Positions 55,919 through 64,000 of a stretch of 64,000 nucleotides of DNA are shown piece by piece. Every line of letters starts with the position of its first letter. Within the stretch, counting starts at the first letter, position 1. A program made the position numbers and the translations under genes. This stretch comes from Evernia prunastri (taxonomy: Eukaryota; Ascomycota; Lecanoromycetes; Lecanorales; Parmeliaceae): positions 468,227-532,226 of the forward strand of contig NKYR01000008.1 in NCBI GenBank assembly GCA_003184365.1, given 5' to 3'. A model generated the notes under the pieces. That model searched no databases. It saw only the letters and a program-made list of their open reading frames with translations, and was not told the origin of the DNA.

Positions 55919-56373
55919 TGCTTGACTTATTGCGAATTTTGCATATCAGCTTTTCCGTCTGCTTTCCCAAAGAATGCGTTCGGTCTAGCAAAGCAAATTT
56001 TCAATTTATAGGTTAGGCAGAGGTAGAGTAATCTCCAGGGCATCGGCAGTGAAATGCAGCCTGGAGAACCTGGAGAACCCTGCATGTGTGGTAAAAGTCT
56101 CCGAAAGTACCCTAGAGATGTAGCAAACCTAAGCCGGAGAGCCTCGGACAGGTTCTCAAAATGACGCGACACAGGTGTGAGTACTCCAAGCTAATCTGAG
56201 AGTTTGTGGATGTGCTGCCAAAGGTAAAGCTAGCTGGAAAAGAAATGCGATATCCAAATAAATCACAGCGGTCTACCCCCACAATATACTAAAGCTGGCT
56301 GAAGGGCGTCAGAGATGCATCTCAAGTCAATCAAATGCTGCTCAACAACGTGCCTAAGGCCATGCGAAGACCC

Positions 56374-57550
56374 TCAAATGTCTTCCCACGCCATTCGATA
56401 AAGATTAGACCCGGGGCCAAGCAGAACTTCTTCTCGATCTTTATCATTCATCAGCTTGTCCACGTCTATGGGCCACTTGAGTGGGTCAGTCCACAACCCG
56501 GCCGGGCCTGGTTCTTTACGGCCTTCGCCCAACGTATGCACATGGATGACCCTGCCGCTGTTACGGTAACCCAAGTTGAATTCTGACGGGAAAAAATGAT
56601 AAGCAAGATTTGTGGCGCAAGAAGGCCTTCTGGAGCAACACTCACTGTGTTGAAGAGTCTCATTGATCGACTCCTGCGAGATCTGACGAACATCGACATC
56701 GGTGACCAGGCAAGGTAGGCCAGGCTAATGACAGTATCAGCTCGTGCGCCGAAGTAGTAGCATTTTTACGAAAAATATGTATACGAACGAACCTGGTGAT
56801 CGTCCCAAGCATTGTTGCGGCGATTATACAATAGACCGCCGAACAACAGCTTCTCCAGGTAACGGCCGGCTTCGCCTCTAGTACTGGAGGCACCTTGCGT
56901 CACGCCATAGCCACGGCCATAGAAACCTGCCGGAGACTCTGCTTGACCCTGGGTAAGATATGTCATGAAGTGATGACCGAGTTCGTGCAAAAACACGTTA
57001 TTGAACAAGAACATGAAGCCCCGAAGTTGCTTGGTCGCCTCACTGTTCGGGTCAGCGGCTTCTCGCGCTTTTTGTGCCACGTGACACATATCTTTGACTC
57101 TCTATAGTACAGTCAGCTTGCCATGGAGGGAGTGAAATCGAGTCAAGTTTTGCATACGGCTCCGTTCAACCTAATCCATTGCTTGCGGATATCAAAGAAT
57201 TCATCCCAGGGGGTTTTGCTAGAAAACGCTAAGAAGTCCGGATTTTGAAGCTTTTCATCCACGAACACTAGAGGAAAATCAAGAAGAATGGCGTTGATGA
57301 AATCATTTGCGAGACACTTCATGTCTCTACCCTTGTACCAAGGTGCGGGGGGTTTCGTCTTATCGTAGTCTGCGGCGAATTCCTCGGATTTGAGGCGAAC
57401 TTCCTGCTTGTTCAGTATTCTTCGGCAAACGTTGATAGATGCTGCGAGATATGTAGCTTCAGGACTATCATAGTAGTAGCATTTATCTGGCATATCATCG
57501 GCATTTCGGTGCATTATTGTGAAGGACGCAAAGTTCATAGTATCTTCCAT
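56374..57550 (-). CDS. Putative HExxH metallopeptidase (gluzincin-like), copy A
   Basis: Four exons on the minus strand: 57550-57158, 57101-56793, 56724-56646 and 56582-56374. Introns are 56, 68 and 63 nt, and the product has 329 residues. The key motif is HELGH (His170, Glu171, His174) in NNVFLHELGHHFMTYL. Thirty-four residues later comes GEAGRYLEKLLFGG, whose Glu208 or Glu214 is placed like the third zinc ligand of gluzincins. The N-terminal half contains NADDMPDKCYYYDSPEATYL and KCLANDFINAILLDFPLVFV. The C-terminus has RNSGRVIHVHTLGE and a Trp-rich part. No signal peptide, propeptide or membrane span is visible. I do not recognise a characterised family; the peptidase role is inferred from the motif. 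A paralog (copy B) lies 1.6 kb away in the same orientation. Confidence 0.65.
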
Positions 57551-57847
57551 CTTGATCTTGAAAGGATTGACGAGGGACAAACTCAGCAGAATTTGATGGT
57601 TTGTTTGTGGAAAAAAGGAATGAAAGGGAGCTCAAGTGCCGAAGAGGAGGGAGAAATGGTGTGAAGAAGGAGAACGGAGAAGACATTTAAGACAAGCAAA
57701 GATGCTCCTTGGTTTGGCGGAAAGTGTGGCGAAGTGAATACCCTCCACTAAATGAAACATATCATGGTGTCAGACTCGGTCGATGCAGACGAAGTGGATT
57801 CCGTTTGAATTATCCCGCTTGAAAATTAGCGCTTGGCAAACGATCTG
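57551..57847. other. 5' side of metallopeptidase copy A
   Basis: Pyrimidine-rich on the minus strand upstream of the start codon. Nothing else seen. Confidence 0.35.
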
Positions 57848-58495
57848 CTACAACTCAGGGAGACCCCCATAGACATGCAACCAAAGGCGCTCGTGGAAGG
57901 CTGGAAATGCAGCAAAGATCATGTGGAGAAGCTCAGATGCACAAATAAAGATCTCTAGAGATCCCACTAGATGTGTCCGGACGATTCCAGCCAAGAGCAA
58001 CCGAAGACCGTGAGGTACAGCCAGATGCGCCCGAGGGCAGAAACCGTCATCTTTGCGGCCAAATGCGATCGGGAACTCCCGAGGTAACAACCAAACCAGC
58101 TTCGAGAATGATACATATGCACTAGGGGTCATTCAATTGTATGCAAGTCGTCGAAACAGGGCCCGGAGATCACGTCGTGGGGCAGTTACTCGCACACTAC
58201 CCGAAGAATACCCGGATGGCGCACCTGAAAGAATCTTCCGGGGCCCGGTCTGAACTATCACGCCATGACGTGATGTATGCGGCCGGTCCTGAACGATGAG
58301 CCTCAAGAGGTCGGTGAAACTTAGCTTATGGGAGTCTGCATGTGCACCAACGACCAGGTAGACGACTCTCAGCTCCCAGACGTGCACTGAAAACTCCCCT
58401 TCATATGCCGCGAAGCGACGGCAGTAAGCCTCGCGATTGCGTCTAAGGACAGAAGCTCTGCGTAGAATGTTGGCTGCACCGAAGCACAGTCGTCT
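57848..58495 (-). pseudogene. Coding-like region interrupted by an in-frame TGA
   Basis: On the minus strand one frame is open from 58495 down to a TGA at 58135-58133. The same frame then continues to a stop at 57848. The first part contains REAYCRRFAAYEGEFSVHVW and ELRVVYLVVGAHAD, the second KLVWLLPREFPIAFGRKDD, LRLLLAGIVRTHLV and LHMIFAAFPAFHERLW. Both parts read like protein in a consistent frame, which suggests one gene with a nonsense codon, or two exons. No start codon and no family were recognised. Confidence 0.35.
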
Positions 58496-58590
58496 CTATC
58501 GCTGGTTGATTTCCAGACGAGGATGTCTATGTATTATGCTCAAAGTTGGGGGAGATGAGATAGGTTCGTGGATTATCATCACTCATGCGG

Positions 58591-58775
58591 GCGTGCTAGT
58601 TGACATAGGTTTGAAGAGACCGTCCCACGCTTGCTGATTGACCAAAAGAAGATCATCAAAGAACTCCACACGGTGCATGCTGGTTGACATAAGCAAGACA
58701 TCAAAAGAATTTCATACCACACATGCTGTTTGCCCAAAGAAACCTTACGAAAGCCACCCCGCGTATGCTCGCCAC
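58591..58775 (+). repeat. Degenerate ~46-bp tandem repeat, about five copies
   Basis: Words of the form GC.TGCTG.TTGAC/CC..AA.. ending in CCAC recur at about 58591, 58629, 58675, 58721 and 58763 (spacings 38, 46, 46, 42). The copies have diverged by many substitutions. The repeat lies between the two metallopeptidase-like genes and is not clearly coding. Confidence 0.5.
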
Positions 58776-59117
58776 CTCGCCATGCCGGATGGATCCATTG
58801 CAACTGCTATGTATGGTGTTTCTCTTTTCATTGCTTCTCTCAGATCTTTTCTGTCGAAGCTTCCCCATCTCCCGCCCTCAAGGCATGAAAAGTGGGAACC
58901 GGATATGGTGTAGGTCAGATTAGAGGGGGAATGTATTTCCCCGCATCTCCCTCATTTGGTCTTCATTCAATGGATCGGTGTTCTCAATCATCGGATGATC
59001 ATCATCGAAATGTTTCAACTGGGACTCTTCCTTCTCAGTTGCGCTAAAAATAGGGAATCTGAAATCTGAAATCTGATTTAAAAAATCTATCAGTAAAGAA
59101 AGGTGCAAGAGGGAGAG
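58776..59117. other. 3' side of metallopeptidase copy B
   Basis: 342 bp. Contains three ATTTCAG-like words near 59065-59085 that could be alternative 3' splice acceptors for copy B. No gene supported. Confidence 0.35.
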
Positions 59118-60035
59118 TCATCTGAAGCATTGTCTACCTTCTTTATAATGTAGCCAGATCGATCTCCCCTCGACCCGATGGTACTTGCCGTCTTTGAACA
59201 AGTAAGGAAAGGAGCACTAGAAGCATACGTCAGCTTACATGCAGAACGGCTGACATTGGACCGAGCGACAATTCTGAACATACCTCTTCCGACTTGTTGT
59301 TCTCCGGGCGCCAAAAGGTCATGGCACCACCGTAGAGGAACACCTCAAGACTGTGGCCAGCCTCGCTCCTAGCGTACTTCGAGTCCCCGCTGACATTGGC
59401 AGTCATAGCTTCTGGGGTCTCCACATCACCTTTGCCAATGTACGTGATGAACATATGCGCGAGCTCGTGGAGGATGACGTGGGCGAACATGTAATTGAAA
59501 CGTTGGAAGTCTGCGTGCTCATCTGACCTGTAATCTGGGTCCTTTCGGCCTTCGGCGATCATATCTGCGACTCTCTGATGTAAGGTCAGATTGTTCAAGT
59601 ACTTTATGAGTTCGAGCTCATGGTCACTTACCCGACCGTTGAGCTGAATGCTTTGGTTACGGGGATCAACGGTCTCAAACCCTCCCTCGTATCCGCGTCT
59701 GGCATGACAGGCCAGATTATTCCGATCTGTCGTGGTATAGTCGATAAAAATCAATGGGAATCTCCCTCGGATCAAGTCGCAAAATTTCGCAGTGATACGC
59801 TTTTCGTGGTTCGGCAGATTGTCCATCCGCAAGGCGTTTGGGTACTCTTCGCGATATTTCCATGCGATTTTCCAGAAAGCTTTTCGAACTTCGACTACTT
59901 GCATTAAAGACAGGCATCTTTTGATGCAAATTACGACCTGAATCTTCATTGGATCTTCGTCTGGGTAGATATGGGTTGGTATTCCATCGGCGGAATTTAG
60001 AACTATCTTGTGGAGGTGGGTAAGGATAGGGGGAA
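59118..60035 (-). CDS. Putative HExxH metallopeptidase (gluzincin-like), copy B
   Basis: Exons on the minus strand: about 60035-59632, 59574-59284 and 59216-59118. Introns are 57 and 67 nt at the same places and phase as in copy A. The motif is HELAH in AHVILHELAHMFITYI, followed by SEAGHSLEVFLYGG with the putative third ligand. The N-terminal blocks NSADGIPTHIYPDEDP and ICIKRCLSLMQVVEVRK align with copy A (NADDMPDKCYYYDSPE, INVCRRILNKQEVRLK). This alignment extends upstream of the first in-frame ATG (59949), so the true start is probably in an unseen 5' exon or the 5' end is damaged. The 57-nt intron is a multiple of three with no stop, so an unspliced message would also be translatable. The C-terminus is shorter than in copy A. 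A further exon after 59140 is possible. Confidence 0.55.
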
Positions 60036-61046
60036 CTCATGTTGGTACCGAGGTAGTCGGGAGCTTCTGAGTATGGGTTGATAATGGTAGAGGTGGAGTT
60101 GAGTGTGAAGAAACAAGAAACAAAGGAAGGAGGGAGGGAAGTGATTTATACTCGAGGTGGCCCTCCTCCTCAACGATGTGTAGAGCTCACGGCGACACAT
60201 CGTAAAACACTTCATCGAATCAGAGTCAAAAGTGTGGCCTGGAACAGAAACTTGTTTCGGACCGAGGCAATGGAAACCGAAAAATAATTCCAGACCAGGA
60301 CGGCGGTATCGTCGGGCAGCTGTTTCCAAGGATGCCCACATTAGAATTCTTCGGTCAGATCGGCATCTTGAGTATAGATGATGTCTTCCTCTACGTCGCG
60401 CAGCGCAAGTAGGCGGATTTGTTCCCAACCTGCCATTCAGAGTACAAATACCCTCCAAAGGGAAACCAGGCGTTGCGAATATGGCGCCCAGGAATAGTCT
60501 CAGCGAAGCCGTACGACGTAGAGGAAGAAGGAGATTTCCGAGCGGAAGATGCAGATGTTTCTTTTTGCCCGACGTGCTGCCTTGGGAGTAAGTGGGTTGA
60601 CTCACGCGTGCTGCAGCTTCCCGAACTTCGAGGCAGGATAGGCTACCCGAAGCCACCATGATTTTGTAGACAGGCGGTAGCCTTTCGCCTCCCAAATTCG
60701 GGCGGCAGCTGCTGACATAAGGGTAGCTCCTATGAAAACCAGGCGTCTACTATGATTGGAAATCCACGGGAGACTTTCGCATGGATCAGCAACTCATTCT
60801 AGGATGAAGTATAGAGGGCTGTCGAGGGACTGTACAGACCCCGCAACGGGCTCGAGGCCAATGAAGGTTAGTCCTTTCACAACATTGTAGGCATCAGCAA
60901 ATCCGCGCACACGTAGCAATTGTTCAATTGGTTGTCAATCTGTGATCGGTACTGCATGCAGGATTTCGTTTCTCGAATACCAAGAAGTCAACACCGCGGA
61001 AGTTCGCTAATCATAGTAGCCCCCACCCCCTAGGAAGCCTCATAGA
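60036..61046. other. Intergenic, 1 kb, no supported gene
   Basis: A long minus-strand frame (60003-60695) has Arg/Leu/Ser-rich composition and no motif; I regard it as chance. It may hold the missing 5' exon of copy B. Confidence 0.35.
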
Positions 61047-61709
61047 CTATGTCATGAAATACAGCTTCATATCGCCGAGCCCCCCCGTCCACATTTGGTT
61101 CAGCCACTCCGGCCAAGCCTCTGTCTTTTCCGTGGGTAGCTTCTTGTACGTAGTCTTCTGCAGCGTCGTCTGGCCATCCTTCTTCTCTATACGATGGTGC
61201 ATCGTCCACCACAGCTGTCCGTACTCGAAAAAGTCGAAGCCCAGATACTTAGTGATACCTCTCCCATCTACCCACTGCGGTCGCACCGTCCTTAGCTTTG
61301 CATAACCTGGAGTTAGCTCATCCTCCATTGTCAAGTCCGTGACCTTCTCAGTCACGCTGCGACCATTGCCTGTGTTCCAAAGACTCCACTGTCCGCCTTT
61401 GAGTCTAAAGACACGCGCTTCAGTACCCCCGGCTTTGGCGCCAGTTGTTGTGACCATAGAGAATATCGAAACTTCCAGGAGCTCGAAATCGTATTCTGGA
61501 TGCGTGGGAGGTCGGGAAACGATTTTGGTCATGCCCCTTGCGGGACCGTCAATGTCGGCATGGGTTTGATGTTGGTCACTAACGAGCCAGTTGCTAATGA
61601 GCATGTCGTGGTGCTTATCACGGTGGAATTCATAAATTCCAGGGAGTTGGTTCAAGAGCTGCCGCTCGACTCTGGCCGGATATATGGAGAGACAGTCTAG
61701 TCCGAACAT
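61047..61709 (-). CDS. Hypothetical protein
   Basis: A single open frame of 220 residues from an ATG at 61709. It begins MFGLDCLSIYPARVERQLLN and contains LPGIYEFHRDKHHDMLISNW, FRLKGGQWSLWNTGNGRS and YLGFDFFEYGQLWWTMHHRI. It is rich in Trp and Tyr, with a beta-strand-like alternation (lipocalin- or polyketide-cyclase-like at most). No signal peptide or membrane segment. The frame continues as SPIYLYLK upstream of the Met, so an upstream exon starting at ATGCGCCTCTCC (about 61805) is possible, but the phases do not close. I do not recognise a family. The coding impression is good because the frame is long and compositionally even. Confidence 0.55.
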   Translation of the reverse strand: MFGLDCLSIYPARVERQLLNQLPGIYEFHRDKHHDMLISNWLVSDQHQTHADIDGPARGMTKIVSRPPTHPEYDFELLEVSIFSMVTTTGAKAGGTEARVFRLKGGQWSLWNTGNGRSVTEKVTDLTMEDELTPGYAKLRTVRPQWVDGRGITKYLGFDFFEYGQLWWTMHHRIEKKDGQTTLQKTTYKKLPTEKTEAWPEWLNQMWTGGLGDMKLYFMT

Positions 61710-62332
61710 TTTGAGATACAGGTAGATTGGTGAGTCTGGTCTGAATGTGAGTCGAAGTGATGGGCAAGCAGTGAGTTGTAAGTAACTTACTGGAGAGGCG
61801 CATAATCGGAGGCTCTTAGGAGGCTATGGGGAAGACTTGATCGATCTTGGTGCCGATTATTGAATTCTGGGATGACTGGGGGTGTGTGAGATGAGAGAAA
61901 AGGTTGAAGTCGGCAGGTTTCTCATGAGTAGACTCAGGATACCATACGTGACCAATCGGCTTCACCGATCCGAGTAGCGGTCCTCCAAATAAGCTCCGTG
62001 TTTATAAATAGACCGTCATGGATTTGGCTGCGCTGCTCTTCGAAGAAACCCTCCTGAAACCTCGTCCACCGAATGGAAGGACGCTTAGTATCCTAAATCT
62101 CTTCCCTGTAGCAAACAATGGCAACCATGAGGCTGAATCACGCAAATGGCAATCATGAGGCTATACAGAAAGTCGATACGTGGTTGCGTCTACCTAACGC
62201 CAGGGCTCTGAGTCCAATAGAGGCCTGAAAAGGCATATCCTCGTAACCCCAGCGCTAGACTAACTCCCAGACCCAAGCGACGACCTCGTAGAGGGCGACC
62301 GCACCCGATGAGGGACGAGGATGTGGTGCAAT
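61710..62332. other. Intergenic between hypothetical gene and retroelement
   Basis: 623 bp. The right part (from about 62200) may belong to the end of the retroelement. I could not define terminal repeats or a target-site duplication. Confidence 0.35.
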
Positions 62333-62830
62333 CTAGGCGGAAAGTTGATGTCGACGCGACGCGGCGAGGATGTAGGCTGGGTGGGTCTTGATGTACAAGC
62401 GGTACGAATCAGACTTCCATCTTCCAAGTAGCATAATCTCGTCTTCCGTTAGGCCGGCTATCCTCGCGGAGGTAGCAGCCCCACGGCGGAAGGAGTGACC
62501 AGAATAATGGCCTTGTAGGCCGAGTGCTGTCAATGCTTGACGTAGATTCTTGGTGACCAGGTTCCTGGTAAATACGCCGTGGATTTCGAAGAGTGGTGAG
62601 GATAGTGGAGCAGGCCCCCTCTGGAAGAGGTGTCTAAGGGCGCGTACCGTACAAGCCTCGTCGTCCGAGGCTGCTATTGTCAGCGTGACGCCTCGTCTGA
62701 ATGGATCTGTCTTGGAGGATGGCAGTGTCAACTCCAGGTGATCCTCGTGTAGTCTCACGCGGCGGCGTGTTAGAAACCAGTCATGGAAGTCCTCGTCGTT
62801 GAGGTCCCTAGACTCATATGTGAACTCGCC
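62333..62830 (-). CDS. Tyrosine recombinase, C-terminal part
   Basis: Directly after the N at 62832 the minus strand opens a frame GEFTYESRDL...LTRRRVRLHEDHLELTLP. SSKTDPFRRGVTLTIA follows, then GHSFRRGAATSARIAG, LLGRWKSDSYRLYIK and a stop at 62333 (165 residues). HxFRR (His and second Arg of the catalytic set) and the Tyr in DSYRLYI are present. The first catalytic Arg region and the N-terminal domain are absent, lost at the N. This enzyme cuts and rejoins DNA through a covalent Tyr-DNA link to integrate the circular element. Confidence 0.75.
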   Translation of the reverse strand, partial: GEFTYESRDLNDEDFHDWFLTRRRVRLHEDHLELTLPSSKTDPFRRGVTLTIAASDDEACTVRALRHLFQRGPAPLSSPLFEIHGVFTRNLVTKNLRQALTALGLQGHYSGHSFRRGAATSARIAGLTEDEIMLLGRWKSDSYRLYIKTHPAYILAASRRHQLSA

Positions 62831-62831
62831 C

Positions 62832-62832
62832 N
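62832..62832. other. Single N: likely collapsed gap
   Basis: The base separates the RNase H start from the middle of the tyrosine recombinase. Far more than one base of a normal element is missing here. Confidence 0.85.
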
Positions 62833-64000
62833 TGCTGTAGAAGGTCTGGATGCTCCAGAATGTAGCCTCCCATGCCCAGGTTCCCTGAGGCGTCGGTCCA
62901 AATGTACCATGATTTTCGACTGGCGACTTGACGTAGTAATTTGAGGCCGTCCCAGTCCTTGAGGAAGATATTCCACCATTGTAGATCCGCCTTCATTGCG
63001 GTTGTTAGCCGTACAATGGCCACAGGTCTTCGAATGGCGTCAAACAGCCTTCTTAGGAACGCCCTGCCCGGGACAACAACTTTGGCTGCAAAGGATAGGA
63101 ATCCAACCGCTGACTCGAGCTCGCGATAGGGGATTGTCGCCCGTTTTAGGAGGTCTGCTACTGTCTTTCTCGCCCGTTCGAGCTTGTCTGGAGGGAGTCT
63201 CGCCTGCATGCGTATGCTGTCGAGTTCGATTCCCAGGAAATCTGCGATGTAGCCTAGAATGTCCTTGGTATGGTTTACCATAAGGCCCAATTCGTCACAT
63301 AGCTTGTCAAACTGACGTGCATATTCCTCGGCATCCGCCCATGGTGGAAGAATGGCAAAGAAGTCGTCCAGGTAGTGAAGTATAACGGTCCAATGGAACA
63401 CCGCAACAAGTGTCCAATTGACGCCTTTGGCGAACAAGTCGAATAGGAAGGGTGAGGTACGAAGACCGAATGGTAGAAAGCGTTCTAACCAGTAGAAGTC
63501 GTGGCAGAAGAAGCCTAGCAGGCCCTGGTCTGATATAGCAACAGGTATATGTCTGAATGCATCCTTGAGGTCGCGTTTGATAAGTAGGGCTCCCGGGCCC
63601 TGCTGCAGTAGAGCGTCTACTGCCTCGTCGAATGTAGTATATTCCAGGGTGCCCCAATCCCGTGGTATACCGTCATTGACTGAGTTGCCATAGGGAAAGG
63701 ATAGGTCGTGAANTCCCAGGGGTGAGCAATTGAATTGGGCTTTGGAATCGGGCTCGATCCTGGCCAATCGACCATGCTGCAGCTGTTTCTGAAGGTCTGC
63801 GGTCAATAAATCAGGAGTGCTGAGGGCAGAAAAATGATTTTTGTTGCGGTGGTTGAGACGTGGACCTCGGTATCCAATTCTGGCGCCTTTCCGAAGAATC
63901 CCCGCTAGCGTCTTGACATAAGTGGTATCGGGGTGGTTTTCCAACCAATACTCCCAACCCTCTACTATCAATGGTCCTGGATGAGGCAGGTCAGGATCTG
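62833..64000 (-). CDS. Reverse transcriptase with start of RNase H, partial
   Basis: The frame is open to the window edge. It reads LIVEGWEYWLENHPDTTYVK, then ARIEPDSKAQFNCSPLG, the N at 63713, DLSFPYGNSVNDGIP, motif A LLIKRDLKDAFRHIPV, LPFGLRTSPFLFDLFAKGVN, the catalytic LHYLDDFFAI (YxDD type), and the RNase H start WYIWTDASGNLGMGGYI with its first Asp. After EHPDLLQ the frame meets the N at 62832 and the rest of RNase H is missing. Between SPLG and DLSFP the usual PK..GGxRxIH segment is absent as well. Reads as a DIRS-like Pol. Confidence 0.8.
63713..63713. other. Single N: likely collapsed gap
   Basis: The base lies inside a conserved RT block. About 12-15 codons typical of this region are absent. 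Confidence 0.75.

Larger units (their letters stand above)
54876..56373. other. Intergenic, 1.5 kb, rich in short repeats
   Basis: Upstream of the Zn2Cys6 gene and downstream of the metallopeptidase-like gene. It contains several short tandem repeats, listed separately where clear. A CTAAGGATGC word recurs at about 54985, 55024 and nearby. No gene supported. Confidence 0.4.
62333..64000 (-). mobile_element. DIRS-like (tyrosine-recombinase) retrotransposon, partial
   Basis: Reverse transcriptase, the start of RNase H and the C-terminal half of a tyrosine recombinase follow one another on the minus strand. This combination is diagnostic for DIRS-type elements, which integrate by recombination instead of an integrase. 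The 5' end lies outside the window. Two single-N positions (62832 and 63713) mark points where conserved parts are missing, so the internal structure as given is not intact. No terminal inverted repeats were found by eye. Confidence 0.75.

Noticed and set aside
60003..60695. Minus-strand frame of 230 codons
   Set aside because: Arg/Leu/Ser-rich, no motif, non-ATG start region, and it overlaps the copy B 5' end in another phase.
1..64000. CRISPR arrays, prophage or bacterial operons
   Set aside because: The gene structure is eukaryotic with introns; no regularly spaced identical repeats were seen.

Overview
The window reads as nuclear DNA of a filamentous ascomycete (Pezizomycotina). Genes are split by short GT-AG introns, mostly 47-105 nt, with CTGAT/CTAAT-like branch sites. 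The families are typical of that group: Zn2Cys6 transcription factors, a HET-domain protein, a caspase-like protein, a DUF6594 membrane protein, mucin-like GPI-type surface proteins, an STL1-like sugar transporter, a Fet3-like multicopper oxidase, and a tyrosine-recombinase retrotransposon. No bacterial-style operons, rRNA or tRNA genes were recognised. All gene models were spliced by eye, so exon ends are predictions. I cannot name a species.

Layout. 0-9 kb: 5' end of an uncharacterised membrane protein, a DHCR24-like FAD oxidoreductase, a large HET protein and an F-box-like protein. 10-14 kb: a four-exon Zn2Cys6 regulator lacking one zinc ligand, and a BLOC-1 subunit 1-like gene that runs into an assembly gap. 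16-20 kb: a long Ser/Thr-rich secreted protein with about six tandem 65-residue repeats. 20-34 kb: a decaying stretch (two frameshifted small genes and a disabled subtilisin-like gene) interleaved with intact genes (caspase-like, a small SH3-like protein, DUF6594). 35-42 kb: a pepsin-like membrane protein without classical catalytic motifs, a short malate-dehydrogenase paralog and a Fet3-like oxidase. 44-55 kb: a Zn2Cys6 regulator divergent from an MFS transporter, a short-chain dehydrogenase, an IF3/Aim23-like protein and another Zn2Cys6 regulator. 56-60 kb: two diverged tandem paralogs of a putative HExxH metallopeptidase. 62-64 kb: a DIRS-like element with RT, RNase H and tyrosine-recombinase parts.

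There is no clear biosynthetic cluster. The most plausible functional link is the divergent regulator/transporter pair around 47 kb. HET and caspase-like genes both belong to families tied to fungal self-recognition and regulated death, but they lie about 15 kb apart and nothing shows that they act together. The most notable observations are the subtilase with a stop codon exactly at its active-site serine plus a 20-nt insertion, the zincin-like pair, and single N characters that sit where conserved parts of the retroelement are missing.
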